Positions 47,134 through 58,196 of a stretch of DNA of 64,000 nt are shown here, piece by piece. The notes under the pieces were generated by a model that made no database searches, was not told the origin of the DNA, and was given only the letters and a program-made list of their open reading frames with translations. Both the position numbers and the translations under genes were made by a program. The stretch comes from Dactylis glomerata (lineage: Eukaryota; Streptophyta; Magnoliopsida; Poales; Poaceae): positions 620,001-684,000 of the forward strand of contig QXEO01000873.1 of the NCBI GenBank assembly GCA_007115705.1. The letters are read 5' to 3'. Position 1 is the stretch's first letter; every line of letters starts with the position of its first letter.

Positions 47134-48729
47134 TGATACGTCTCAAACGTATCTATAATTTTTGATGCTCCATGCTTTGTTTTACACCATTTGCCTATTG
47201 TTTCGTTACACTTAGTGGCATTTTTATGCATTTTCCGGAACTAACCTATTAACGAAGTGCCACAGTGCCAGTTTCCTGTTTTCTGCTGTTTTTGTGTTTC
47301 AGAAGTGATACACAGGAAATATTCTCGGAATTGGACGAAACAAGTTCCTGAAGTCATATTTCACCGGGGAGCTCCCAAACATCCGAAGACCTGACGGAGA
47401 GGGGCCACGTGGGCCCCAGACACAGGGGCGGCGCGGCCACCCCCCTGGCCGCGCCAGCCCCGTGTGAGGGGGCGTGGGACCCCCTCTGACATCGTCCTTT
47501 CGCCTATATATACCCCCTGACGAGAAAAACTTAAGGGCCCGATCAGTTTTCCAGAATACATCGCGATCCGCCGCCGCCGTCGACCCGAAGATCGGGAGGG
47601 TCCAGAAGCTCTTCCCGGCACCCTGCCGGAGAGGGGAATCGCCACCGGAGGTCTTCTTCATCGCCATGCTTGCCTCCGGAGCGATGAGTGAGTAGTCTAC
47701 CTTGGACTATGGGTCCGTAGCAGTAGCTAGATGGTTGTCTTCTCCACCATGTGCTTCATGTTTAGATCTCATGAGCTGCCCTACATGATTGAGATCACCG
47801 TTATGTAATACTATGATGTTGGTTTGTTGGGATCCGATGAATATTGGTGTTTATGAATAAGTTGCTGTACTGAATTATATCTTTTGTTATCTCTATGTTG
47901 TTTATGATCTTGCATGCTCTCCGTTGTTAGTGGCTATCTTGGCCGAGTAGTTGCTAGTGACTCCAAGAGGGGGTATTTATGCTCGATAGTGGGTTCATGT
48001 CTCTATTTCACCTGGGGGAGTGACAGAAACCTCTAAGGTGGTAGATGTGCTGTTGCTACTAGGGAGAAAACAACATTCATATGCTCAAGGGCATATGCTT
48101 TGTTTACATTACACACTTTGCTTAATGCAATTATCTGTTGTTCGCAACTTAATACTTCTAGGGTGTTCGGATGATATCCCCGGGGGTGGATTATTAGTCA
48201 TAGATGCAGTTGGATGGCGGTCTATGTATTTTGTTGTAATGCCCAGAGTGAATCTCATAGTGATCTTCTTGACATATCACGTTATCTTTATTCTATCAAT
48301 TGCCCAACTGTAATTTGTTTACCCAGCATGTTATTTATCTATGGAGAGACACCACTAGTGAACTGTGGACCCCGGTCCTATTTTAATCATATTGCAATCA
48401 CCTGTTTACTTTTCCCGCACTGTTTACTTTACTAGCATTTTACTACTGTTTTCCACTCGATACACTCATAACCTTTGTTTCAAGCAAACCGGTGAGATTG
48501 ACAACCTCATCGCAAGTTGGGAACAAAGTACTTGTTTCTGTGTGTGCAGGTTCCACAAACACCTTCAGTCGTCATCGTCTCTCTTCTTCAAGATCGACAT
48601 TAAACCTTGGTTTCTTAACTGAGGGAAAACTAGCCGCTACACTCATCATACCTTCCTCTTGGGGTTCCCAACGGGCTGGTCATCACCACGCACAAGGATA
48701 GTTTGCTCCCACATCAACTTGGAGTAGCA
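47134..48729 (+). repeat. C 3' LTR (1596 bp)
   Basis: Identical to the 5' LTR except five bases seen by eye (two near 47530-47680, three near 48535-48580). Followed directly by the target copy GACAC and the resumed B gag frame. Confidence 0.96.
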
Positions 48730-48734
48730 GACAC

Positions 48735-50032
48735 GAACTAATTTTTCTGCGGGGCGTTCTTCTTGGAGATCACCGAATTCGGCGTCACGGGCTGCTGCAC
48801 CTACACCTTCAGCGACCACATCCACGCGATCTGCAGCATCTACACCACCTCCATTTGCTGCACGGAAGACTACTACGGGACCAGCCCCGAGCGCTGCGTC
48901 CTCCATGGCATCTACGGGCAAGTCCAGCCAAATTCAGTGCCGCAAATGTGGTGGACTTGGTCACTTTGCACGTCATTGTGCCTCCTCCCGCGTGATGATT
49001 GCTCTTGAGGATGGTGGATACGACTCCACCAGTGATTATGATGAAGATACTTTGGCTCTTATTGCATCTGATGAGCAATGTGCTGCTGCATCCACGGAGC
49101 AAGATTCTGAATATATGGCTGCAGAACATGCGGAGAAATACCCGAGTTTAGTTGCACAGCGAGTCTTGAGTGCACAAATTACCAAGGCTGAGCCCGACCA
49201 GCACCATAATCTGTTCCATACCAAGGGCGTGGTTAAAGATCGCTGTATTCACATTATTATTGATGGCGGGAGCTGCAACAACTTGGCGAGCATGGAGATG
49301 GTTGATAAGCTTGCTCTTACGACACGACCTCATCCTCGTCCATATCACATTCAATGTTTTAATAACAGCGGCAAGGTTAAGGTAACACGTACAGTTCATG
49401 TGCATTTTACTATTGCTGCATATGCTGATTATGTTGAGTGTGATGTTGTTCCTATGCAAGCATGTGCTCTTTTACTTGGTAGACCATGGCAATTTGATAC
49501 AAATTCTATACACTATGGTAGCACAAATCAGTATTCTCTTGTTCATAATGATAAGAAAATTGTGTTACTTCCCATGTCTCCTGAAAGTATTTTAAAAGAT
49601 GATCTTGCTAGAGCCAGTAGAGCACATAATGAGGGGAAAAAGCTGAGCGAAAATCAGATTGTTGCTACGGAACTTATGCCTTCTACAAGTATTTCTAAAT
49701 CTGCTCCAAAACATGCTAACGAAATTTGTTTGAAAAGTACTTGTTTGCTAGCTAGTAAATCTGATATTTCTGCAATTGATGTGAGTACTACTGCATGTTA
49801 TGCTATCATTTGCAAAGAAGTGTTGTTTTCAGCTGAGGAGATGCCTTCTTCTTTGCCCCCTGCTGTTGCTAACATTTTGCAGGAGTATGCAGACGTTTTT
49901 CCACAAGATGTACCTCCAGGACTGCCACCTATTCGTGGAATTGAGCACCAAATTGATTTGATTCCTGGTGCATCTTTGCCCAACCGTGCGCCATATCGTA
50001 CCAATCCGGAGGAGACGAAAGAGATTCAGTGA
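48735..50032 (+). CDS. B gag C-terminus and protease, ending at TGA
   Basis: Continues the B frame after C: a Ser/Thr/Ala-rich linker, zinc knuckle CRKCGGLGHFARHC (about 48940-48985), an acidic stretch, the protease-like domain with DGGSCNNLAS, VVPMQACALLLGRPWQFD, and the conserved run up to TNPEETKEIQ. It stops at TGA 50030-50032, in the same frame as the RT that follows. The same codon is TGA in A1 and A2 and CGA in A3. Apart from C and this TGA the gag-protease frame is open. Confidence 0.88.
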
Positions 50033-52834
50033 CAAATTCAAGAACTTCTTGACAAGGGTCATATTCGTGAGTCTCTTAGTCCTTGTGTTGTTCCTATTAT
50101 TTTGGTACCAAAGAAAGATGGTTCTTCGCGCATGTGTACTGATTGTAGAGCAATCAATAATATTACTATTCGCTATCATCATCCTATTCCTCATTTAGAT
50201 GACATGCTTGATGAATTGAGTGGCTCTACCATGTTTTCTAAGGTTGATTTGCGTAGTGGTTACCACCAAATTCGTATAAAATTAGGAGATGAATGGAAAA
50301 CTGCATTTAAAACTAAATTTGGCCTATATGAGTGGTTAGTGATGCCTTTTGGTTTAACTAATGCTCCCAGCACTTTCATGAGATTAATGAATGAAGTTTT
50401 ACGTGCTTTTATTGGACATTTTGTGGTGGTATATTTTGATTATATATTGATATATAGCAAATCTGTAGAAGAACATTTGGAACATTTACGTGCTGTTTTT
50501 GATGCTTTACGTGCTGCACGTTTGTTTGGTAACATTGCAAAGTGCACCTTTTGCACGAATAGAGTTGCTTTTCTTGGCTATGTTGTTACAGCACAGGGTA
50601 TTGAAGTTGATCCCGCCAAGATTGAAGCAATTTTGAGTTGGCCACAACCCAAAACAGTCACACAAGTGAGGAGTTTCCTTGGCCTCGCTGGATTTTATAG
50701 GCGCTTTGTCAAAGATTTTGGTTCCATTGCAGCGCCGCTGAACGAGCTTACTAAGAAAGATGTGCCCTTTGTTTGGGGCAATACACAACAAGACGCCTTC
50801 ATGTTACTCAAAGATAAGCTTACACATGCTCCTTTACTCCAACTTCCTGATTTTAATAAGACTTTTGAGTTGGAATGTGATGCTAGTGGAATTGGTTTAG
50901 GAGGAGTGTTGTTACAAGAGGGTAAACCTGTTGCATATTTCAGTGAGAAATTGAGTGGAGCTAGTTTAAACTATTCTACTTATGATAAGGAATTATATGC
51001 TCTTGTTCGAACATTAGAAACTTGGCAACATTATTTATGGCCTAAAGAATTTGTTATACATTCTGATCATGAATCTTTGAAGCATATTCGTAGTCAAGCT
51101 AAGTTGAATAAACGTCATGCAAAGTGGGTTGAATTCATTGAATCTTTTCCTTATGTTATTAAACACAAAAAGGGTAAAGATAATATTATTGCTGATGCTT
51201 TGTCACGTCGTTATGCCATGTTATCTCAACTTGACTTCAAAATCTTTGGATTGGAAACTATCAAAGAACAATATGTGAACGATGCCGATTTTAAAGATGT
51301 TTTGCAGCATTGTTTAGAGGGTAGAACTTGGAACAAATTCATCCTCAATGATGGGTTTGTGTTCCATGCTAACAAACTATGCATTCCAGAAGGTTCCGTT
51401 CGTCTTTTGTTGTTACAGGAGGCGCATGGAGGAGGATTAATGGGTCACTTTGGATTAAAGAAGACAGAAGACGTACTTGCTACACACTTCTTTTGGCCAC
51501 GCATGAGAAGGGATGTTGAGAGGTTTGTTGCTCGCTGCACAACATGTCAAAAAGCTAAGTCCCGCCTTAATCCACATGGTTTATATATGCCTCTTCCTGT
51601 TCCTAGTGTACCTTGGGAGGATATTTCTATGGACTTTGTGTTAGGATTACCTCGAACACAGAAGGGGAGGGATAGTATTTTTGTGGTTGTGGATAGATTT
51701 TCTAAGATGGCACATTTTATTCCTTGTCATAAGAGTGATGATGCTGCTCATGTTGCTGAATTATTCTTTCGCGATGTTGTTCGCTTGCATGGTGTGCCTA
51801 ATACTATTGTTTCAGATCGTGATACTAAATTTCTTAGCCATTTTTGGAGATGTTTATGGGCTAGGTTGGGGACTAAATTGCTGTTTAGTACTACATGTCA
51901 TCCCCAAACTGATGGACAAACTGAAGTAGTAAATAGAACTTTATCTACCATGTTAAGGGCTGTTTTAAAGAAGAACTTAAAAATGTGGGAAGATTGTTTA
52001 CCTCATATTGAATTTGCTTACAATCGTTCCGTGCATTCTACAACTAAGTTATGTCCTTTTGAGATTGTGTATGGTTTTGTTCCTCGTGCACCTATTGATT
52101 TATTACCTATTCCATCTTCGGTGCAACATAATTTTGATGCTACACAACGTGCTGAACAAATTCTTACGTTGCATAGGATTACTAAGGAAAATATAGAACG
52201 TATGAATGCTAAATATAAAGTTGCTGGTGATAAAGGACGAAAGCATATTGTGTTTGATGTGGGAGATCTAGTTTGGTTGCATTTGCGCAAAGATCGTTTT
52301 CCTGATTTGCGCAAGTCTAAATTAATGCCACGTGCTGCTGGTCCTTTTAAAGTGTTAGAGAAAATGAATGATAATGCATATAAACTTGAGCTCCCTGCAG
52401 AGATGGGCACGGTAAGTCCTTCATTTAACATTGCAAATTTGAAGCCATACTTTGGAGAAGAAGATGAGATTGCGTCGAGGACGACTTCAATTCAAGAAGG
52501 GGAGGATGATGAGGACATCCCTACGATTGATACAACCGTTGCACCTACAGCCACACTTCCTCACATTCCACAATTCCAAGGACCTCTCACAAGAGCTCAT
52601 GCACGCCAACTAAATTATCAGGTACTTTCATTTCTAGGAACTATTCCTAATATTCATGGGAATATGATGCTGCCTAAATCAGATGTGTTTATGTTACTTA
52701 GGAATGATGGGCCTAGCACGGATGAGAGGGACAAGCATTGGAGCATGATCGTGCATGGAGATGATGGCAGCAATCGTGTGAGGATTCAGAAAGACGCTAC
52801 AAGTGAAGATTTCAGAACTTTGAAGCCACCATAA
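50033..52834 (+). CDS. pol: B pol: RT, RNase H, integrase, with altered RT active site
   Basis: Open in the same frame from 50033 to TAA at 52832-52834. RT blocks: KKDGSSRMCTDCRAINN, KVDLRSGYHQIR, FGLYEWLVMPFGL. The catalytic motif reads YFDYIL instead of YFDDIL (GAT 50438, then TAT 50441-50443), so the second catalytic aspartate is lost. RNase H: ECDASGIGLGG, YDKELYAL, IHSDHESLKHI. Integrase: zinc finger (CTTCQKAK), DDE core with SMDFVLGLP, VSDRDTKF and TDGQTEVVNR, and a GPF module (RAAGPFKVLEKMND). The C-terminal tail with GPLTRAHARQLNYQV is encoded inside the 3' LTR. The protein would integrate cDNA if RT worked. Confidence 0.92.
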   Translation, partial: QIQELLDKGHIRESLSPCVVPIILVPKKDGSSRMCTDCRAINNITIRYHHPIPHLDDMLDELSGSTMFSKVDLRSGYHQIRIKLGDEWKTAFKTKFGLYEWLVMPFGLTNAPSTFMRLMNEVLRAFIGHFVVVYFDYILIYSKSVEEHLEHLRAVFDALRAARLFGNIAKCTFCTNRVAFLGYVVTAQGIEVDPAKIEAILSWPQPKTVTQVRSFLGLAGFYRRFVKDFGSIAAPLNELTKKDVPFVWGNTQQDAFMLLKDKLTHAPLLQLPDFNKTFELECDASGIGLGGVLLQEGKPVAYFSEKLSGASLNYSTYDKELYALVRTLETWQHYLWPKEFVIHSDHESLKHIRSQAKLNKRHAKWVEFIESFPYVIKHKKGKDNIIADALSRRYAMLSQLDFKIFGLETIKEQYVNDADFKDVLQHCLEGRTWNKFILNDGFVFHANKLCIPEGSVRLLLLQEAHGGGLMGHFGLKKTEDVLATHFFWPRMRRDVERFVARCTTCQKAKSRLNPHGLYMPLPVPSVPWEDISMDFVLGLPRTQKGRDSIFVVVDRFSKMAHFIPCHKSDDAAHVAELFFRDVVRLHGVPNTIVSDRDTKFLSHFWRCLWARLGTKLLFSTTCHPQTDGQTEVVNRTLSTMLRAVLKKNLKMWEDCLPHIEFAYNRSVHSTTKLCPFEIVYGFVPRAPIDLLPIPSSVQHNFDATQRAEQILTLHRITKENIERMNAKYKVAGDKGRKHIVFDVGDLVWLHLRKDRFPDLRKSKLMPRAAGPFKVLEKMNDNAYKLELPAEMGTVSPSFNIANLKPYFGEEDEIASRTTSIQEGEDDEDIPTIDTTVAPTATLPHIPQFQGPLTRAHARQLNYQVLSFLGTIPNIHGNMMLPKSDVFMLLRNDGPSTDERDKHWSMIVHGDDGSNRVRIQKDATSEDFRTLKPP
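52494..52506 (+). other. B polypurine tract, in the coding frame
   Basis: AAGAAGGGGAGGA directly precedes the LTR start at 52507 and is translated as part of the polyprotein (QEGEDDEDIP). Confidence 0.88.
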
Positions 52835-53445
52835 TGCTGCAAGGATGCTTGGACGAAATTCACAAGTTACTCAATCATAAAATTCGTCCAAGGCTTTATA
52901 TGGTGCTGCGTCACCTTATTGTATGGGTTAAACCCATGTATTTTCGTCATAGGTATTTTAGGGATTTTCTGGAGGCTGTTTGAGTGGAAATTGGCCCATC
53001 TAGGGTTATTTTCGGATGGCCCATTAGGGCTATACGAAAATCCCTGCCCTTTCCCTCATATATACCTCCTCCTAGCCGTCCTTAGAACTTGGATTTTGTT
53101 TAGTTAAAGACTTAGCCACGAGCTACTCTTCGCCATAGGCACAAGTGTCAAATCGACCTTTTGTACTACGCACAGATAGAATCCCACCTCTTCAATAAAG
53201 CCTTCATCATTATTCGCAATATCTTGATTGCAACTATAATTCTTGCTTGTTCTTCGATTGCTTGCTGGGATTGATCCTCATGATCAGGTTGATCTAGCTC
53301 CGGCGTGATCAATAGCCTCGGAAGTTGGTGTATCGATTGCTAAGGCGCAACGTCTCGCACGTTTGTAGTCGGATTGTCAACGTCGACCTCCACCATAATC
53401 GATAGTTATCGTCTCATCAAAAGATCGGGCACCTTTACCCTATCA
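52507..53445 (+). repeat. B 3' LTR (939 bp)
   Basis: TGATGAGGACATCCCTAC to TTACCCTATCA, followed by target copy CCTGC. Its first 328 bp encode the polyprotein end. Confidence 0.95.
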
Positions 53446-53582
53446 CCTGCTGTTGTAACAACTTAGCACGAGCTCGAGTAATTAGTCCAATCCTGATCTC
53501 GTCATTGGACTTATCTTGATCAGCAACAATAGGATCATCAACAGTAGGTGGAGATGGTTGTGTAGTAGGGATGTCCTCATCA
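53446..53582 (-). repeat. D 3' LTR, proximal 137 bp
   Basis: Starts (minus) TGATGAGGACATCCCTAC at 53582, next to the polypurine tract at 53583-53596. B separates it from the rest at 36830-37613. The part encodes EDIPTTQPSPPTVDD and ITRARAKLLQQQ. Confidence 0.88.
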
Positions 53583-56531
53583 TCTCCCCCCCCTTCAAAA
53601 GGCGTCGACCTCGACGCTCCAAGGTCATCTCCATCATATGGTGATAAATCAGCAACATTGAAACTGTTGCTAACACCACCAAACTCAGCAATAGGAATAT
53701 CAATCGAGTAGGCATTAGCATTGATCTTGGCAAGCACTCTATAGGGACCAGCACCTCGGGGCCTCAACTTGGAACGCTGAAGCAAAGGAAATCTGTCCTT
53801 GCGCAGGTGCACCCATACCATATCACCGGGCTGAAAAAGAACCTGCTTTCTTGACTTGTTGCGAGCAGCAACAGTATTCTTCCCTTTCTTCTCAATAGCC
53901 TCTCGAGTCTTCTCATGAATTTTCTTCACAAAATCAGCTCTCTTTGATGCCTCCATATTAACTCTCTCATGCAATGGAAGAGGCAACAAATCTAGGGGTG
54001 TAATAGGTTTGAAGCCATACACCACCTCAAACGGTCAAAGCTGAGTAGTAGAATGTACTGCCCTGTTGTATGCAAACTCCACATGCGGCAAACAATCTTC
54101 CCACTCCCGCAGATTTTTCTTGATCATTGTCCTCAGCAACTGTGACAAAGTTCGATTCACCACCTCGGTCTGGCCATCAGTTTGGGGAAGACATGTAGTG
54201 CAGAACAGCAGCTTCGTTCCTAGCTTTCCCCATAAGGTCTTCCAGAAGTAGCTCATGAACTTGGCGTCCCTGTCAGAAACAATAGTCTTGGGCACTCCAT
54301 GCAAGCGTACAATATCCCTGAAAAATAGGTTAGCCACATGCGACGCATCGTCGCTCTTATGACATGCAATAAAGTGTGCCATTTTAGAGAATCTATCCAC
54401 TACCACAAATATAGAATCATGACCATGTTTAGTTTTTGGTAATCCTAGCACAAAATCCATACTAATATCTTCCCATGGTGTAATAGGTGCAGGTAGTGGT
54501 GTATACAAATCGTGAGGCTTCAGCTTGGACTTGGATGTGTTGCACACAATGCAGCGCCGCACATACCTGTCCACATCACGCCTCATCCTAGGCCAAAAGA
54601 AGTGATCAGCTAGCATGAGTAATGTCTTCTCACGCCCAAAGTGACCCATCAAACCTCCAGCATGTGATTCCTGCAATAAGAGCAAACGCAAAGACGACTC
54701 CGGAACACATAGTTTGTTAACTCGAAATAGAAACCCATCATGTATGTGATATTTCTCCCAAGCGTATTTCAAAGCACACAAACGATATGGTTCAGCAAAA
54801 TCATGATCAGTTGCATAAAGCTCACAAATACTCTCTAAACCAGGAATATTAATATCAAGTTGTTGCAAAAAAAAAATTCTTCCTAAATAAAGCATCAGCA
54901 ACCACATTATCTATTCCCTTCTTATGTTTAATGATGTACGGAAAAGATTCAATAAACTCAACCCACTTAGCGAGACGCCTATGCAAGTTGGATTGTGCTT
55001 TCAAATATTTCAAAGCTTCATGATCAGAATGTATGATAAATTCTTTTGGCCACAAATAATGTTGCCAAACCTCAAGAACTCTAACAAGTGCATACAATTC
55101 TTTATCATAAACAGGATAATTCAGTCTAGCACCAAATAATTTCTCAGAAAAATAAGCTATAGGACGACCCTCTTGCATCAAAACGCCACCAATGCCTATA
55201 CCACTAGCATCACATTCAATTTCAAATTGCTTTGAAAAATCAGGCAATGCAAGTAAAGGTGCAGAAGTAAGCAAACGTTTCAATTCATCAAATGCATGAT
55301 CTTGGGCTGCGCCCCACACAAAAGGAACACCTTTCTTCGTTAACTCATTTAATGGTACAGCAATAGTACTAAAGTCTTTCACAAAACGACGATAAAAACC
55401 AGCAAGACCGTGAAAACTTCGTACTTGACTAACATTCATGGGAGTAGGCCAATCTTGAATAGCAGCAATTTTAGATTGATCTACCTCGACTCCATGCTTA
55501 GAAACAACATAACCCAGAAATATGACCTTATCTTTTGCAAATGTGCACTTCTCAAGATTAGCATACAATTTATTATCACGCAGCACTTGCAAAACTTGTC
55601 TAATATGAGCACAGTGTTCAGTTTCATTGCGGCTGTAAATAAGTATGTCATCAAAATAGACAACCACAAAATGACCAATAAACTCTCTCAAAACATGATT
55701 CATTAAGAGCATGAATGTACTAGGTGCATTAGTAGGACCAAATGGCATGACTAGCCACTCATATAAACCAAATTTAGTTGTGAAAGCAGTTTTCCATTCA
55801 TCTCCTTCTATCATGCGAATTTGATGGTAGCCACTACGCAAATCAATTTTAGAGAAAACAGCAGCACCACTCAATTCATCTAACATATCCTCGAGACGGG
55901 GAATAGGATGACGATATTGAATAGTAATGTTGTTTATAGCTCTACAATCTACGCACATGCGCCATGTACCATCTTTCTTAGGCACCAAAATCACAGGAAC
56001 AGCACAAGGACTAAGAGAGACACGAATGTACCCTTTATCCAGAAGAGCTTGCACTTGTGCTTGTATCTCCTTTGTGTCGTCGGGGTTGGTCCTGTAGGGG
56101 GCGCGGTTGGGCAAGGAGGCGCTAGGGATCAAGTCGATCTGGTGCTCGATGCCTCGTAATGGTGGCAGCCCAGCAGGTACTTCCGCCAGAAAAACATCAT
56201 CAAAGTTGACACCAAGAGAAACAGGTTGCATATCGTTAGAAACTAAGACCTCGCCCTTGTACATGAGCACAAGAGGCATGGCTGTAGGATCCTCACTAAA
56301 TTCTCTCATGTCTTCTTTGGTGGCTAAAACTAACAAGTTGGGCACTCCCTCACTTTTCGTTATATCACTCATGGCTGTTACATTATCTCGTGGAGGTGGC
56401 TGTTCGAGTTTCACTTCAGTCTTCTGACGAGATTCATTAACAATTTGCTACGGTGACATAGGCAGTAGGTTGATTTTCTTGCCCTTGAACTCCAAGTGAT
56501 AAGTATTGGCTCGACCATTGTGTTGCACATG
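53446..56531 (-). pseudogene. pol: D pol, broken
   Basis: Minus-strand order: linker after protease, RT with KKDGTWRMCVDCRAINN, KIDLRSGYHQIR and intact YFDDIL, RNase H (ECDASGIGIGG, YDKELYAL), integrase finger (CIVCNTSKSKL) and DDE core (SMDFVLGLP, VSDRDAKF, TDGQTEVVNR), GPY module (RGAGPYRVLAKI), then the LTR tail. Breaks: TAG near 56449 (CAG expected), a one-base gain in a run of ten T near 54870 at the RNase H/integrase linker, and TGA 54035-54037 in the integrase. The RT itself is open. Codons at the protease/RT site read EIQAQVQ, with no stop there. Confidence 0.88.
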
Positions 56532-58196
56532 TCAATCACAGAGCCATGGCCGACCCAGCAAGAGATGACAAACCGTCATAGGAACCACATCAAAATCAAT
56601 AGAATTCTTGTATGGCCCTATCTCAAAGTTCACACGTACCATGTAGTTTACCTTCATCTCACCCTTGTCACTTAACCACTGAATATAATATGGGTTAGGA
56701 TGAGGTAAATATTTCAAACCCAGCTTGGCACATAACTCCTTACTTGCGAGATTGCGACAGCTTCCGCCATCAATGATCACCTTGCAAGCTTTATTGGGAC
56801 CAACTAATGCCCTGGTTTGAAACAGGTTGTAGCGCTGAGAATCAATATTGGGCTGCACACTCAACGTACGTGGAGAGACAACAATAATAGGAGAAGAGTC
56901 AGCATAAGCATCTTCACCTTCATCATCAGAACCAAACGGATTAGCATCTTCTCCGGTCTCATATCCGTTCTCAGTAACCACTATCACTTTGTTGTTGGGA
57001 CAATCTCTTTTAAAGTGTCCCTTGCCTCCACACGTATGACATAGTTTCTCAGTAGCACGAGTCACGGAGGCACTCGAACCAGAACTAGTGGCTGGTGTGG
57101 TAGCGGGATGTCTGGACTGAGCTCCAGAGGTCGCTGGCCTAGTGGACGAGGAGGGGCGAGTAGGGGTCCCCTCAAGTGGCGCTGGGGCAGGGCTAGAAGG
57201 CGCCCTGGCAGTGTATCGACTGGCAGGTGAAAAGCGAGATTTTTGTTGCGCCTCTTCAGCAAGCTGTGCCTCAGCCACCATAGCATGGTGAAGCAACCGA
57301 TTCATATCATTGTAAGTATGATGCCGGACGATGTTCTTGATAGGAAGTCCGAGTCCATGCAAAAACCGTTGCATCGTCATCTGACTAGACTCTTGAACTC
57401 GCAATTGCTGCATCAATAGTTCCATCTCCTTGTAATAAGCATCAACTGTCAAAAATCCTTGCTTCAGCTGTGTCAATCTATCAAAAACTGAACGCAAATA
57501 ATTGGTGGGTACAAAACGAGCCTGCATGATTTCCTTCATCTCTGTCCATCGCAAAACAGGAAGCTCATGAGCTGCGCGTCGTTGTGATAGAATATTATCC
57601 CACCAACGCAGGGCATAACCATCAAATTCTGAGGATGCAAGTTTGATCTTCTGATCTTCAGTGTAAGCATGAAAATGCCACAGGTTGTCGATCTTGAGCT
57701 CCCAAGTGAGGTAATCCTCCACATAACCTTCACCATCAAATCTGGGTATCGAGAACTTTGGCTTCCCTAGAAAATCATCCTCAGTAGGTATTACACGTCG
57801 GGCACCGAGGCCATGTGGCGGTCGACCATGTTGTCCAAGACCACGCCCACGAGCATTGGGGCCTAGTAGATTGGCATTGTCATGGACGCTGTCATCATCA
57901 GCAAAGTCAGCAGCAGGCTGCACAGGCGGTGGTACCATGGGTCGACGCAGCTCCGCTAGGGATTGGTTCAACTGATCAATGCTGTGCTGGAAAGTAGTGA
58001 ACTGAGCTTGCATAGCTTGAACAGTATCTGCGGTGCCTTGCACTTTGAACTGGAGTTGCTGATGTGCAGTCACAGCGTCGGCAGTAGAACGATCCAACAC
58101 CCCCTCCAGATGAGTGCGCAGTCCAACAAAGTCTGTCCAAACCACAGGTATATTCCCATCTTTTTCCTGCATCACATCATAACCACTAGTAGACAT
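56532..58196 (-). pseudogene. gag: D gag-protease, ended by TGA
   Basis: The preferred start is the ATG at 58194-58196 (MSTSGYDVMQEKDGN); the frame is open to 58250. Gag has a coiled-coil-like N-terminus, KPKFSIPRFDGEGYVEDY, WWDNILSQRRAAHEL, a Pro/Ser/Ala linker, and zinc knuckle CHTCGGKGHFKRDC. The protease-like domain reads IDGGSCRNLASKEL, then VVPMTVCHLLLGRPWLCD, where TGA (56532-56534) replaces an expected CGA. Gag is clearly distinct from A and B, which marks D as a third family. Confidence 0.85.

Larger units (their letters stand above)
40742..48729 (+). mobile_element. Element C: young Athila-type gag-protease retrotransposon
   Basis: Two 1596 bp LTRs, perfect target duplication GACAC (40737-40741 and 48730-48734), inserted in B gag. 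The LTR start TGATACGTCTCAAACGTATC is typical of very common Triticeae gypsy repeats (Sabrina/WHAM type). It has one intact ORF for gag-protease and no RT, RNase H or integrase, so it needs enzymes from a partner. The LTRs differ at five sites by my count (0.3%), suggesting about 0.1 million years. Confidence 0.95.
37614..53445 (+). mobile_element. Element B: CRM-like gypsy element, split by C
   Basis: Full-length copy with two 939 bp LTRs and a perfect target duplication CCTGC (37609-37613 and 53446-53450), inserted in the D 3' LTR. Order: LTR, primer site, leader, gag (interrupted by C), protease, TGA, RT-RNase H-integrase, polypurine tract, LTR. The LTRs differ at about 19 sites by eye (2.0%); at the grass LTR rate of 1.3e-8 per site per year this is roughly 0.8 million years. 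It is inactive because of C and a changed RT active site. Confidence 0.95.

Noticed and set aside
40742..48729. Two separate solo repeats at 40742 and 47134
   Set aside because: Primer site, internal gag ORF and shared GACAC flanks show one element with two LTRs.
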